Positions 1 to 5,585 of a stretch of 5,585 nt of DNA are shown piece by piece. The stretch's first letter is position 1, and each line of letters begins with the position of its first letter. This DNA comes from Salinisphaera sp. UBA6602 (GTDB lineage: Bacteria; Pseudomonadota; Gammaproteobacteria; Nevskiales; Salinisphaeraceae). Location of the stretch: the NCBI GenBank assembly GCA_002433465.1, contig DJIE01000246.1, forward strand, positions 2,206 to 7,790. The letters are read 5' to 3'. The translations under genes were made by a program, and so were the position numbers. The notes beneath the pieces are model-generated. The model did no database searches. It saw only the letters and a list, made by a program, of their open reading frames with translations, and had not been told where the DNA came from.

Positions 1-154
1 GAACGGTGATGCGGCCGTTGTTGTTACGACCGCCCTGCTTATGCTTCTTGACGACAAGCGACGACTCGGGCTTGCCGGTATGCAGCGTCGCATCCTTGAC
101 GCTGACGACAAAGCGACGACCCGCGGATGTCGGCTTGGCTTTCTTGAGTGCCAT
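1..154 (-). CDS. rplB: 50S ribosomal protein L2, N-terminal part (runs off the window)
   Basis: This is the first 51 codons of ribosomal protein L2, a large-subunit 23S rRNA-binding protein needed for subunit association and for peptidyl-transferase centre assembly. Reading from the ATG at 154, the protein begins [14 protein letters not shown] and reaches the conserved [10 protein letters not shown] block (residues 41-50) just before the edge. Both segments match the start of L2 across bacteria (E. coli: MAVVKCKPTSPGRR and [11 protein letters not shown]). The RNA-binding and C-terminal domains lie outside the window. A ribosome binding site AAAAGG (169-164) sits 9 nt before the ATG, which supports this start. 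The gene follows rplW after 33 nt in the same direction, the standard S10-operon order. The reading frame is open to the edge with no sign of damage. Confidence 0.96.
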   Translation of the reverse strand, partial: MALKKAKPTSAGRRFVVSVKDATLHTGKPESSLVVKKHKQGGRNNNGRITV

Positions 155-187
155 AGTTTCTTACCTTTTGGCGCTTGCTATGAGCGC

Positions 188-490
188 TTACTGGGTGGCG
201 CCGTCGAGGAAATCGATTTCCTCGCCCTGAGCCAACGTGACATAGGCCTTCTTCCAGCCACTGCGCACGCCGGGCCGACCGCGAAACCGTTTCAGCTTCG
301 GCTTGGCATTAACCGTCGTAACGCCTTCGACCTTGACGTCGAACAGCGCAGCGACCGCCGCCTTGATCTCGGGCTTCGTCGCCGTCTTTGCGACTTCGAA
401 GACCACCTGATTATGTGCGTCCGCGACCACCGTGCTCTTTTCAGAGATATGGGGCGCGCGCAGAATCTGGAAAATGCGTTCCTGGTTCAT
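188..490 (-). CDS. rplW: 50S ribosomal protein L23
   Basis: L23 binds 23S rRNA domain III and forms part of the rim of the polypeptide exit tunnel, where trigger factor and SRP dock. From the ATG at 490 the protein is 100 aa, the same length as E. coli L23, and starts [18 protein letters not shown], aligning with MIREERLLKVLRAPHVSEK. Glu17 corresponds to E. coli Glu18, the trigger-factor contact. The basic loop ([12 protein letters not shown], about residues 63-74) and the following WKKAYVTL strand are intact. The frame stays open to a TTG at 499, but that would add only MAA and would touch the ribosome binding site GAAGG (504-500). The ATG has 9-nt spacing, so it is preferred. Its ATG overlaps the rplD stop as ATGA, a typical translational-coupling arrangement. 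The stop is TAA. Confidence 0.97.
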   Translation of the reverse strand: MNQERIFQILRAPHISEKSTVVADAHNQVVFEVAKTATKPEIKAAVAALFDVKVEGVTTVNAKPKLKRFRGRPGVRSGWKKAYVTLAQGEEIDFLDGATQ

Positions 491-1095
491 TGCAGCCAAC
501 CTTCAAGGGCGCGCAGCGCCTCTTCCGTGATGAGCACTTTCTCGGCACCGACCAGAACCACCGGATCCAGCGCATTGACCGCGACTACATCCAGCCCGAC
601 GACGTTGTTGGCCGAATAGCCCAGCTTGTCGTCGACTTCCGAGACGACGATGAGACCGCGCGGCTCGCAATCCTGATCCGCAAGAGCCTTGATCAGACCC
701 TTGGTGCTACGAGCCTCCAGCGCCGGCGCCTCGATGACCGCGAGACGATCCTGGCGCAGCAGCTCGGAGACGATCGCGCTCATGCCGGCGCGATACATCT
801 TGCGGTTGACCTTCTGCGCATAATCACGCGGAGTCGCCGCAAAGGTCACGCCGCCGCCGGTCCAGATCGGACTACGAATGGTGCCGGCACGGGCACGACC
901 GGTGCCTTTCTGGCGCCAGGGCTTCTTGCCGCCACCGCTGACCGCGGCACGGTTTTTCTGCGCCTTGGTGCCCGCACGCGAGCCGGCGAGGTAGGCCGTG
1001 ACGATCTGATGAACCAGATCCTTGTTAAACGGGCGCGCGAAGATAGCGTCGGAAACCGATACCGTCTTGCCGCCTGCTGCCAAATTAAGTTCCAT
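487..1095 (-). CDS. rplD: 50S ribosomal protein L4
   Basis: L4 (202 aa, against 201 in E. coli) is an early-assembly 23S rRNA-binding protein whose long loop lines the exit-tunnel constriction. In E. coli it also represses its own operon by binding the S10 leader RNA. The protein opens [10 protein letters not shown]. The tunnel loop is intact: [16 protein letters not shown] spans residues 56-71, followed by [13 protein letters not shown]. Lys63, the position altered in the classic E. coli macrolide-resistance mutant, is the wild-type lysine. The globular part contains QKVNRKMYR and SELLRQDRL, matching E. coli QKVNKKMYR and SELVRQDRL. The start has only a modest ribosome binding site (AGG, 1106-1104, 8 nt spacing), 27 nt after rplC, so coupling to rplC translation is plausible. 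Whether this L4 represses in the same way cannot be read from sequence alone. Confidence 0.98.
   Translation of the reverse strand: MELNLAAGGKTVSVSDAIFARPFNKDLVHQIVTAYLAGSRAGTKAQKNRAAVSGGGKKPWRQKGTGRARAGTIRSPIWTGGGVTFAATPRDYAQKVNRKMYRAGMSAIVSELLRQDRLAVIEAPALEARSTKGLIKALADQDCEPRGLIVVSEVDDKLGYSANNVVGLDVVAVNALDPVVLVGAEKVLITEEALRALEGWLQ
500..504 (-). promoter_or_regulatory. ribosome binding site of rplW inside the end of rplD
   Basis: GAAGG (504-500) lies 9 nt before the ATG at 490 and directly against the TTG at 499. The spacing decides for the ATG start, which also gives the family length of 100 aa. Confidence 0.8.
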
Positions 1096-1122
1096 GACTT
1101 ATGCCTGTCGTAAAAGTCGGGC

Positions 1123-1830
1123 CTAGCCGGCCTTCTTGACCGCGGGACTGATGACCACGTCACCGCCCTTCGCGCCCGGAACGCCGCCCTCGATCAGAAT
1201 CAGGTTGCGCTCGGCATCCACGCGGACAACCCGAAGGTTCTGTACCGTGGTGCGCGCATTACCCAGCTGACCGGCCATTTTCTTGCCCTTGAACACGTGA
1301 CCGGGCGACTGGTTCTGACCGATGGAACCCGGCGCACGATGCGCCTTGGAGTTACCATGCGACATGCGCTGCGAACGGAAGTTATGACGCTTGATAACGC
1401 CGCCATAACCCTTACCGATCGAACGGCCAACCACGTCTACGATCTGACCTTCCGCGAACAGCGAAACCGTCAGCTCGCCACCCACGGCCAGCTCAACCTG
1501 CTCCGCCTCGGCCGGCTCTTCGCCTTCTGCGGCCGGCTGCGGCGCTGCAACCGGCACAGTCGGCCAGTCACCCTCAACGCGGAATTCCCACAGGCCGCGC
1601 CCTGCTTCGACGCCGGCCTTCTTGAAGTGACCTGCCGCCGCCTTGGTTACGCGACTTGCACGCCGCGTGCCCGTGGTGACCTGCACCGCGCGATAGCCGT
1701 CACTGTCGCCGTCCTTCATCTGGACAACGCGATTCGGCTCGACCTCGACGACCGTTACCGGAACGGACACGCCGTTTTCGTCGAAAACGCGAGACATGCC
1801 GCGCTTGCGACCTACCAATCCAATAGCCAT
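1123..1830 (-). CDS. rplC: 50S ribosomal protein L3 with a Pro/Ala/Glu-rich insertion
   Basis: L3 is one of the two assembly-initiator proteins of the 50S subunit, and its extended loop reaches toward the peptidyl-transferase centre. The protein starts [16 protein letters not shown] and has the family blocks [10 protein letters not shown] (45-54), [19 protein letters not shown] (66-84), [13 protein letters not shown] (139-151), [20 protein letters not shown] (158-177) and [10 protein letters not shown] (201-210). Gln174 corresponds to E. coli Gln150, the residue methylated by PrmB. The length is 235 aa against 209 in E. coli. Almost all the excess is a low-complexity acidic segment at about residues 87-113. 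The ATG at 1830 has a ribosome binding site AGAAGG (1846-1841) with 10-nt spacing. The gene follows a 147-nt gap that carries promoter-like and hairpin elements, so it may head its own transcript. The stop is TAG. Confidence 0.98.
   Translation of the reverse strand: MAIGLVGRKRGMSRVFDENGVSVPVTVVEVEPNRVVQMKDGDSDGYRAVQVTTGTRRASRVTKAAAGHFKKAGVEAGRGLWEFRVEGDWPTVPVAAPQPAAEGEEPAEAEQVELAVGGELTVSLFAEGQIVDVVGRSIGKGYGGVIKRHNFRSQRMSHGNSKAHRAPGSIGQNQSPGHVFKGKKMAGQLGNARTTVQNLRVVRVDAERNLILIEGGVPGAKGGDVVISPAVKKAG
1492..1572 (-). other. low-complexity insertion within L3
   Basis: This is the coding segment for about residues 87-113 of L3, rich in Pro, Ala and Glu (for example [15 protein letters not shown]). 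It lies between the conserved GLWEFR strand and the [10 protein letters not shown] strand, where E. coli L3 has only a short link. A 9-nt direct repeat CGGCCGGCT occurs at 1509-1517 and 1530-1538, exactly 21 nt (7 codons) apart. It gives a degenerate heptad PAAEGEE / PAEAEQV, which suggests growth by in-frame duplication. Frame and flanking domains are intact, so this is an insertion and not a frameshift. Confidence 0.85.
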
Positions 1831-1840
1831 GTGTTAAGTA

Positions 1841-1846
1841 CCTTCT
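1841..1846 (-). promoter_or_regulatory. ribosome binding site of rplC
   Basis: AGAAGG ends 10 nt before the ATG at 1830, a slightly long but workable spacing. It lies outside the nearby hairpin, 4 nt downstream of its base. Confidence 0.7.
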
Positions 1847-1850
1847 CGCT

Positions 1851-1877
1851 TATCGCCACTCGCTAGAGGGGGCGACA
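1851..1877 (-). promoter_or_regulatory. second hairpin, next to the rplC ribosome binding site
   Basis: In minus-strand RNA, UGUCGCC (1877-1871) can pair with GGCGAUA (1857-1851), giving 7 bp including one G-U. Above a small internal loop, CUC and GAG can pair around a UAGC loop. The hairpin ends 4 nt before the AGAAGG ribosome binding site of rplC. The GCGA just before that site could alternatively pair with the UCGC of the left arm. That would be a way to influence initiation, but the pairings are short and could be chance. Confidence 0.35.
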
Positions 1878-1901
1878 GTTCAAGTTTGGTTGCATCCAGT
1901 A

Positions 1902-1930
1902 AACGAAGCCCGCGTGATGCGGGCTTCGTT
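1902..1930 (-). terminator. perfect 12-bp hairpin, intrinsic terminator or attenuator between rpsJ and rplC
   Basis: On the minus strand AACGAAGCCCGC (1930-1919) is followed by a 5-nt ATCAC loop and the exact complement GCGGGCTTCGTT (1913-1902). The G+C-rich core flanked by A-rich and T-rich ends is the usual form of a gammaproteobacterial intrinsic terminator. The trailing T tract is poor (CTTCGTTTACTGG), so termination is probably partial. It could trim the fusA-tuf-rpsJ transcript, attenuate transcripts from the promoter just upstream, or both. The plus-strand direction has an even weaker tail. Structure is certain; function is inferred. Confidence 0.65.
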
Positions 1931-1944
1931 CGCCAGGGCCGCGG

Positions 1945-1973
1945 ACTATACCAGACCGCAACCGATTTGTCTC
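1945..1973 (-). promoter_or_regulatory. candidate sigma-70 extended -10 promoter for rplC and downstream genes
   Basis: On the minus strand, GAGACA (1973-1968, 4 of 6 match to TTGACA with the GACA core) is followed by exactly 17 nt and then TATAGT (1950-1945, 5 of 6 match to TATAAT). The -10 is preceded by TGG (1953-1951), giving an extended -10. The bases after it are CCGCG, a G+C-rich discriminator of the kind found at stringently controlled ribosomal promoters, with a likely G start near 1939. The element begins 5 nt after the rpsJ stop codon. It was recognised by eye and no transcript data support it. Confidence 0.5.
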
Positions 1974-1977
1974 GGTC

Positions 1978-2292
1978 TTACTGCAATTTAATTTGGACGT
2001 CGACGCCCGCAGCAAGATCCAGCTTCATAAGTGCGTCCACGGTCTTCTCCGTGGGCTCCACGATATCCATCATGCGCTTGTGCGTACGGATCTCGTACTG
2101 GTCCCGCGCGTCCTTGTTGACGTGCGGCGAGATCAGGATCGTGTAGCGCTCCTTGCGGGTCGGCAGCGGGATCGGGCCATGCACCTGCGCACCGGTGCGC
2201 TTGGCGGTTTCCACGATCTCACGGGCCGACTTGTCGATCAGACGATGATCGAAGGCCTTGAGACGGATACGAATGTTCTGACTTGCGGCCAT
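1978..2292 (-). CDS. rpsJ: 30S ribosomal protein S10 / transcription factor NusE
   Basis: S10 sits in the head of the 30S subunit and, as NusE, binds NusB and NusG in antitermination and transcription-translation coupling. The protein is 104 aa (E. coli 103) and nearly identical to the E. coli protein over long stretches: [13 protein letters not shown] (8-20), [26 protein letters not shown] and [19 protein letters not shown]. The N-terminus differs slightly (MAASQN in place of MQNQ). The ATG at 2292 is 2 nt past the tuf stop. The only ribosome-binding match is a weak GGA (2301-2299) inside the last codons of tuf, so its translation probably depends on ribosomes finishing tuf. The stop is TAA, followed by the 147-nt leader-like gap before rplC. 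Confidence 0.99.
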   Translation of the reverse strand: MAASQNIRIRLKAFDHRLIDKSAREIVETAKRTGAQVHGPIPLPTRKERYTILISPHVNKDARDQYEIRTHKRMMDIVEPTEKTVDALMKLDLAAGVDVQIKLQ

Positions 2293-2294
2293 GT

Positions 2295-3485
<1,191 letters not shown>

Positions 3486-3493
3486 GGCGACTA

Positions 3494-3499
3494 CCTCTT
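3494..3499 (-). promoter_or_regulatory. ribosome binding site of tuf, overlapping the fusA stop codon
   Basis: The minus strand reads TAAGAGG then 8 nt then GTG. The AAGAGG shares two bases with the fusA TAA stop (3500-3498). This fixes the GTG at 3485 as the tuf start and allows ribosomes ending fusA to reinitiate on tuf. Confidence 0.85.
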
Positions 3500-5585
3500 A
3501 TGCCTTTTGCGACTGGTTGCGGGTAAGACCTTCGATCACGTGCGAAGGCGCTTCCGAATATTTCTCGAACTGCATGGTGTAGGTGGCACGACCCTGGCTC
3601 ATCGAGCGCAGATCGGTCGAGTACCCGAACATCTCCGACAGCGGCACTTCCGCGGACAGCTGCTTGCCGGTGGGGATGTCATCCATGCCCTTGACGGTAC
3701 CGCGACGGCGATTCAGATCGCCCATCACGTCACCCATGTATTCTTCCGGGGTCACGACTTCGACGTCCATCATCGGCTCAAGCAGAACCGGGGATGCCTT
3801 GCGCGCACCGTCCTTGAACGCCATCGAGCCGGCTATTTTAAACGCCGACTCACTCGAGTCAACGTCATGATAGGAGCCGTCATACAGCGTGACCTTGAGG
3901 TCGACCATCGGATAACCGGCGACCACACCATTGGTCATCGCTTCCTGGACACCCTTGTCCACGGAGTTGATGTATTCCTTGGGCACCACGCCACCGGTAA
4001 TGGCGTTGATGAACTCGTAGCCGGCACCGGCTTCTTCCTGCGGCTCAAGGCGCAGATAGACGTGGCCGTACTGGCCGCGGCCGCCCGACTGGCGAACGAA
4101 CTTGCCTTCCTGCTCGACTTCCTTGCGGATCGTCTCGCGGTACGCCACCTGCGGCGCACCCACGTTGGCCTCGACACCGAACTCGCGCTTCATGCGGTCG
4201 ACGATGATTTCGAGGTGCAGCTCGCCCATGCCGGAAATGATGGTCTGCGCGGTTTCCTCGTCGGTGCGCACCTGGAAGGACGGATCCTCCTGGGCCAGCT
4301 TCGACAGGGCGACACCCATCTTCTCCTGATCGGCACGCGACTTCGGCTCCACCGCCACGGCGATAACCGGGTCCGGGAACTCCATGCGCTCGAGGATTAC
4401 CTGGGAGTCCGGGGCACACAGCGTATAGCCGGTAGTCACGTTCTTCAGGCCGACCACGGCAGCGATGTCGCCTGCGCGCACTTCCTTGATTTCTTCACGC
4501 GTGTTGGAGTGCATCTGCAGGATACGACCCACGCGCTCTTTCTTGTTCTCGATCGAGTTGTAGACCGCGTCGCCCGAAGCCAGCACGCCGGAGTAGACGC
4601 GAATGAAGGCAAGCGAACCTACGAACGGATCGGTCGCGATCTTGAACACGAGCGCCGAGAACGGCTCTTCGTCGCTGGCACGGCGTTCGATCTTGGTTTC
4701 CGGATCGTTGGCGTCCTGACCCTTGATCGGCGGCACTTCGGTCGGCGCCGGCAGGTAGTCCACCACCGCGTCGAGCATGGCCTGTACGCCCTTGTTCTTG
4801 AAGGCGGTGCCACACAGGCACAGGCAGATCTCGTTATTGATGGTACGAGCACGCAGCCCGGCCTTGATGTCCTCGTTGGACAGCTCGCCGTTCTCCAGGT
4901 ACTTGTCCATCAGCTCTTCGTTGGCTTCGGCGGCCGCCTCGACCATCTCTTCACGATACTTGTCCGCATCGGCCTTGAGATGATCGGGGATGTCGCGCGC
5001 CTCGAAGGTACGGCCGGCATCTTCCTGGTTCCAGTAGATGGCCTGCATGCGCAGAAGGTCGACCACGCCTTCGAAATCGTCTTCGGCGCCGATCGGCAGC
5101 TGGATGGAAACCGGATGGGTCGCCAGACGATCGCGCATCATCTGAACGCAGCGATAGTAGTCGGCGCCCAGCTTGTCCATCTTGTTGACGAACACCAGCC
5201 GCGGCACGTGGTACTTGTTGGCCTGGCGCCAGACCGTTTCCGTCTGCGGCTCGACGCCGGCATTGGCGTCGAGTACGCACACCGCACCGTCAAGCACACG
5301 CAGCGAACGCTCGACTTCAATCGTGAAGTCCACGTGGCCCGGGGTGTCGATGATGTTGATGCGGTACTGTTCCGGGTACTGCTGCTCCATGCCCTGCCAG
5401 AAACAGGTGGTGGCAGCCGACGTGATCGTGATGCCGCGCTCCTGCTCCTGCGCCATCCAGTCCATCACGGCCGCGCCGTCATGCACTTCGCCCATCTTGT
5501 GGGAGATACCGGTGTAATAGAGCACGCGCTCGGTCGTCGTGGTCTTGCCGGCATCGATATGCGCCATGATGCCGATGTTGCGATA
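3498..5585 (-). CDS. fusA: elongation factor G (5' end cut by the window)
   Basis: EF-G is the translocase GTPase that moves tRNA-mRNA after peptide bond formation and, with RRF, recycles ribosomes. The window shows 695 residues beginning at [20 protein letters not shown]. By comparison with E. coli (704 aa), only about nine N-terminal residues are missing, so the ATG at 5567 is internal and is not the true start. GTPase motifs, numbered from the window edge, are AHIDAGKT (8-15), RGITIT (50-55), DTPGH (80-84) and NKMD (134-137). CGTAFKNKG (258-266) holds the G5 region. Domain III has [18 protein letters not shown], domain [13 protein letters not shown] and SYHDVDSSE, and domain [24 protein letters not shown]. 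Distinctive points are a CLCLC run next to G5 and [16 protein letters not shown] in domain V, where E. coli has EENTGDVIGDLSRRRG. The stop is TAA, 12 nt before tuf. Confidence 0.99.
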   Translation of the reverse strand, partial: YRNIGIMAHIDAGKTTTTERVLYYTGISHKMGEVHDGAAVMDWMAQEQERGITITSAATTCFWQGMEQQYPEQYRINIIDTPGHVDFTIEVERSLRVLDGAVCVLDANAGVEPQTETVWRQANKYHVPRLVFVNKMDKLGADYYRCVQMMRDRLATHPVSIQLPIGAEDDFEGVVDLLRMQAIYWNQEDAGRTFEARDIPDHLKADADKYREEMVEAAAEANEELMDKYLENGELSNEDIKAGLRARTINNEICLCLCGTAFKNKGVQAMLDAVVDYLPAPTEVPPIKGQDANDPETKIERRASDEEPFSALVFKIATDPFVGSLAFIRVYSGVLASGDAVYNSIENKKERVGRILQMHSNTREEIKEVRAGDIAAVVGLKNVTTGYTLCAPDSQVILERMEFPDPVIAVAVEPKSRADQEKMGVALSKLAQEDPSFQVRTDEETAQTIISGMGELHLEIIVDRMKREFGVEANVGAPQVAYRETIRKEVEQEGKFVRQSGGRGQYGHVYLRLEPQEEAGAGYEFINAITGGVVPKEYINSVDKGVQEAMTNGVVAGYPMVDLKVTLYDGSYHDVDSSESAFKIAGSMAFKDGARKASPVLLEPMMDVEVVTPEEYMGDVMGDLNRRRGTVKGMDDIPTGKQLSAEVPLSEMFGYSTDLRSMSQGRATYTMQFEKYSEAPSHVIEGLTRNQSQKA

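Larger units (their letters stand above)
1831..1977 (-). promoter_or_regulatory. rpsJ-rplC leader region (candidate S10-type regulatory leader)
   Basis: This 147-nt gap is by far the longest non-coding stretch in the window; all other gaps are 33 nt or less. In transcription order it contains a promoter-like element (1973-1945), a perfect 12-bp hairpin (1930-1902), an A-rich single-stranded stretch, a second hairpin (1877-1851) and the rplC ribosome binding site (1846-1841). No open frame of note lies in it. The arrangement of promoter, then attenuator-like hairpin, then hairpin next to the ribosome binding site is what a regulated ribosomal-protein leader looks like. In E. coli the L4-controlled S10 leader precedes rpsJ. 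Here rpsJ is tied to tuf and the structured leader comes after it. The regulatory role is inferred. Confidence 0.55.

Noticed and set aside
171..187. Inverted repeat GCGCT/AGCGC in the rplW-rplB gap
   Set aside because: A 5-bp stem in a G+C-rich gap is expected by chance, and nothing else supports a function.
491..499. TTG at 499 as the rplW start
   Set aside because: It directly abuts the ribosome binding site and adds three residues not found in the family. The ATG at 490 has 9-nt spacing and gives the standard 100 aa.
41..1113. Plus-strand open frames opposite rplW and rplD
   Set aside because: They are Arg-rich shadows of conserved ribosomal protein genes and cross their boundaries, with no credible ribosome binding site or family resemblance.
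1492..1572. Frameshift or sequencing error as the cause of the L3 extra segment
   Set aside because: The frame is continuous on both sides, the conserved strands resume correctly, and codon use in the segment matches the rest of the gene.
1961..1976. Small hairpin ACCGA/TCGGT just after the rpsJ stop
   Set aside because: There are only 5 bp and a 6-nt loop, no T tract, and it overlaps the candidate -35. It is short enough to be chance.
5565..5567. ATG at 5567 as the start of fusA
   Set aside because: The frame continues upstream to the window edge with the conserved YRNIGI block, so this Met is internal, just before the P-loop.

Overview
The window is a single-strand stretch of a core translation operon. 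Every real gene lies on the minus strand. In transcription order (high to low coordinates) they are fusA (5' end cut by the window edge), tuf, rpsJ, a 147-nt non-coding gap, rplC, rplD, rplW and the first 51 codons of rplB. This is the end of the str operon (rpsL-rpsG-fusA-tuf) joined directly to the start of the S10 ribosomal protein operon. No RNA gene, mobile element, CRISPR array or accessory gene is visible.

The organism is most likely a G+C-rich gammaproteobacterium. L3, L4, S10, L23 and EF-Tu all resemble their gammaproteobacterial counterparts closely over their full length. Codon third positions are mostly G or C, and tuf starts with GTG as in E. coli. The direct fusA-tuf-rpsJ linkage fits lineages such as pseudomonads, xanthomonads and other deep-branching gammaproteobacteria better than the enterics, where tufA and rpsJ are separated. 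I cannot name the genus. EF-G carries several local sequence choices that differ from the E. coli protein.

Layout: 5585-3498 fusA; 12-nt gap with a strong ribosome binding site; 3485-2295 tuf; 2-nt gap; 2292-1978 rpsJ; 1977-1831 non-coding; 1830-1123 rplC; 27-nt gap; 1095-487 rplD; 4-nt ATGA overlap; 490-188 rplW; 33-nt gap; 154-1 rplB. The elongation factors and ribosomal proteins are produced together: EF-Tu delivers aminoacyl-tRNA, EF-G translocates, S10 goes to the small subunit (and acts as NusE in antitermination), and L3, L4, L23 and L2 are early-assembling large-subunit proteins. L4 is the autogenous repressor of the S10 operon in E. coli.

The most interesting part is the rpsJ-rplC gap. 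It holds a good extended -10 promoter with a G+C-rich discriminator, a perfect 12-bp hairpin just downstream, and a second hairpin ending a few bases before the rplC ribosome binding site. This looks like an S10-operon-type regulatory leader placed after rpsJ instead of before it. The second oddity is a short Pro/Ala/Glu-rich insertion in L3. No undescribed multi-gene system is present here.
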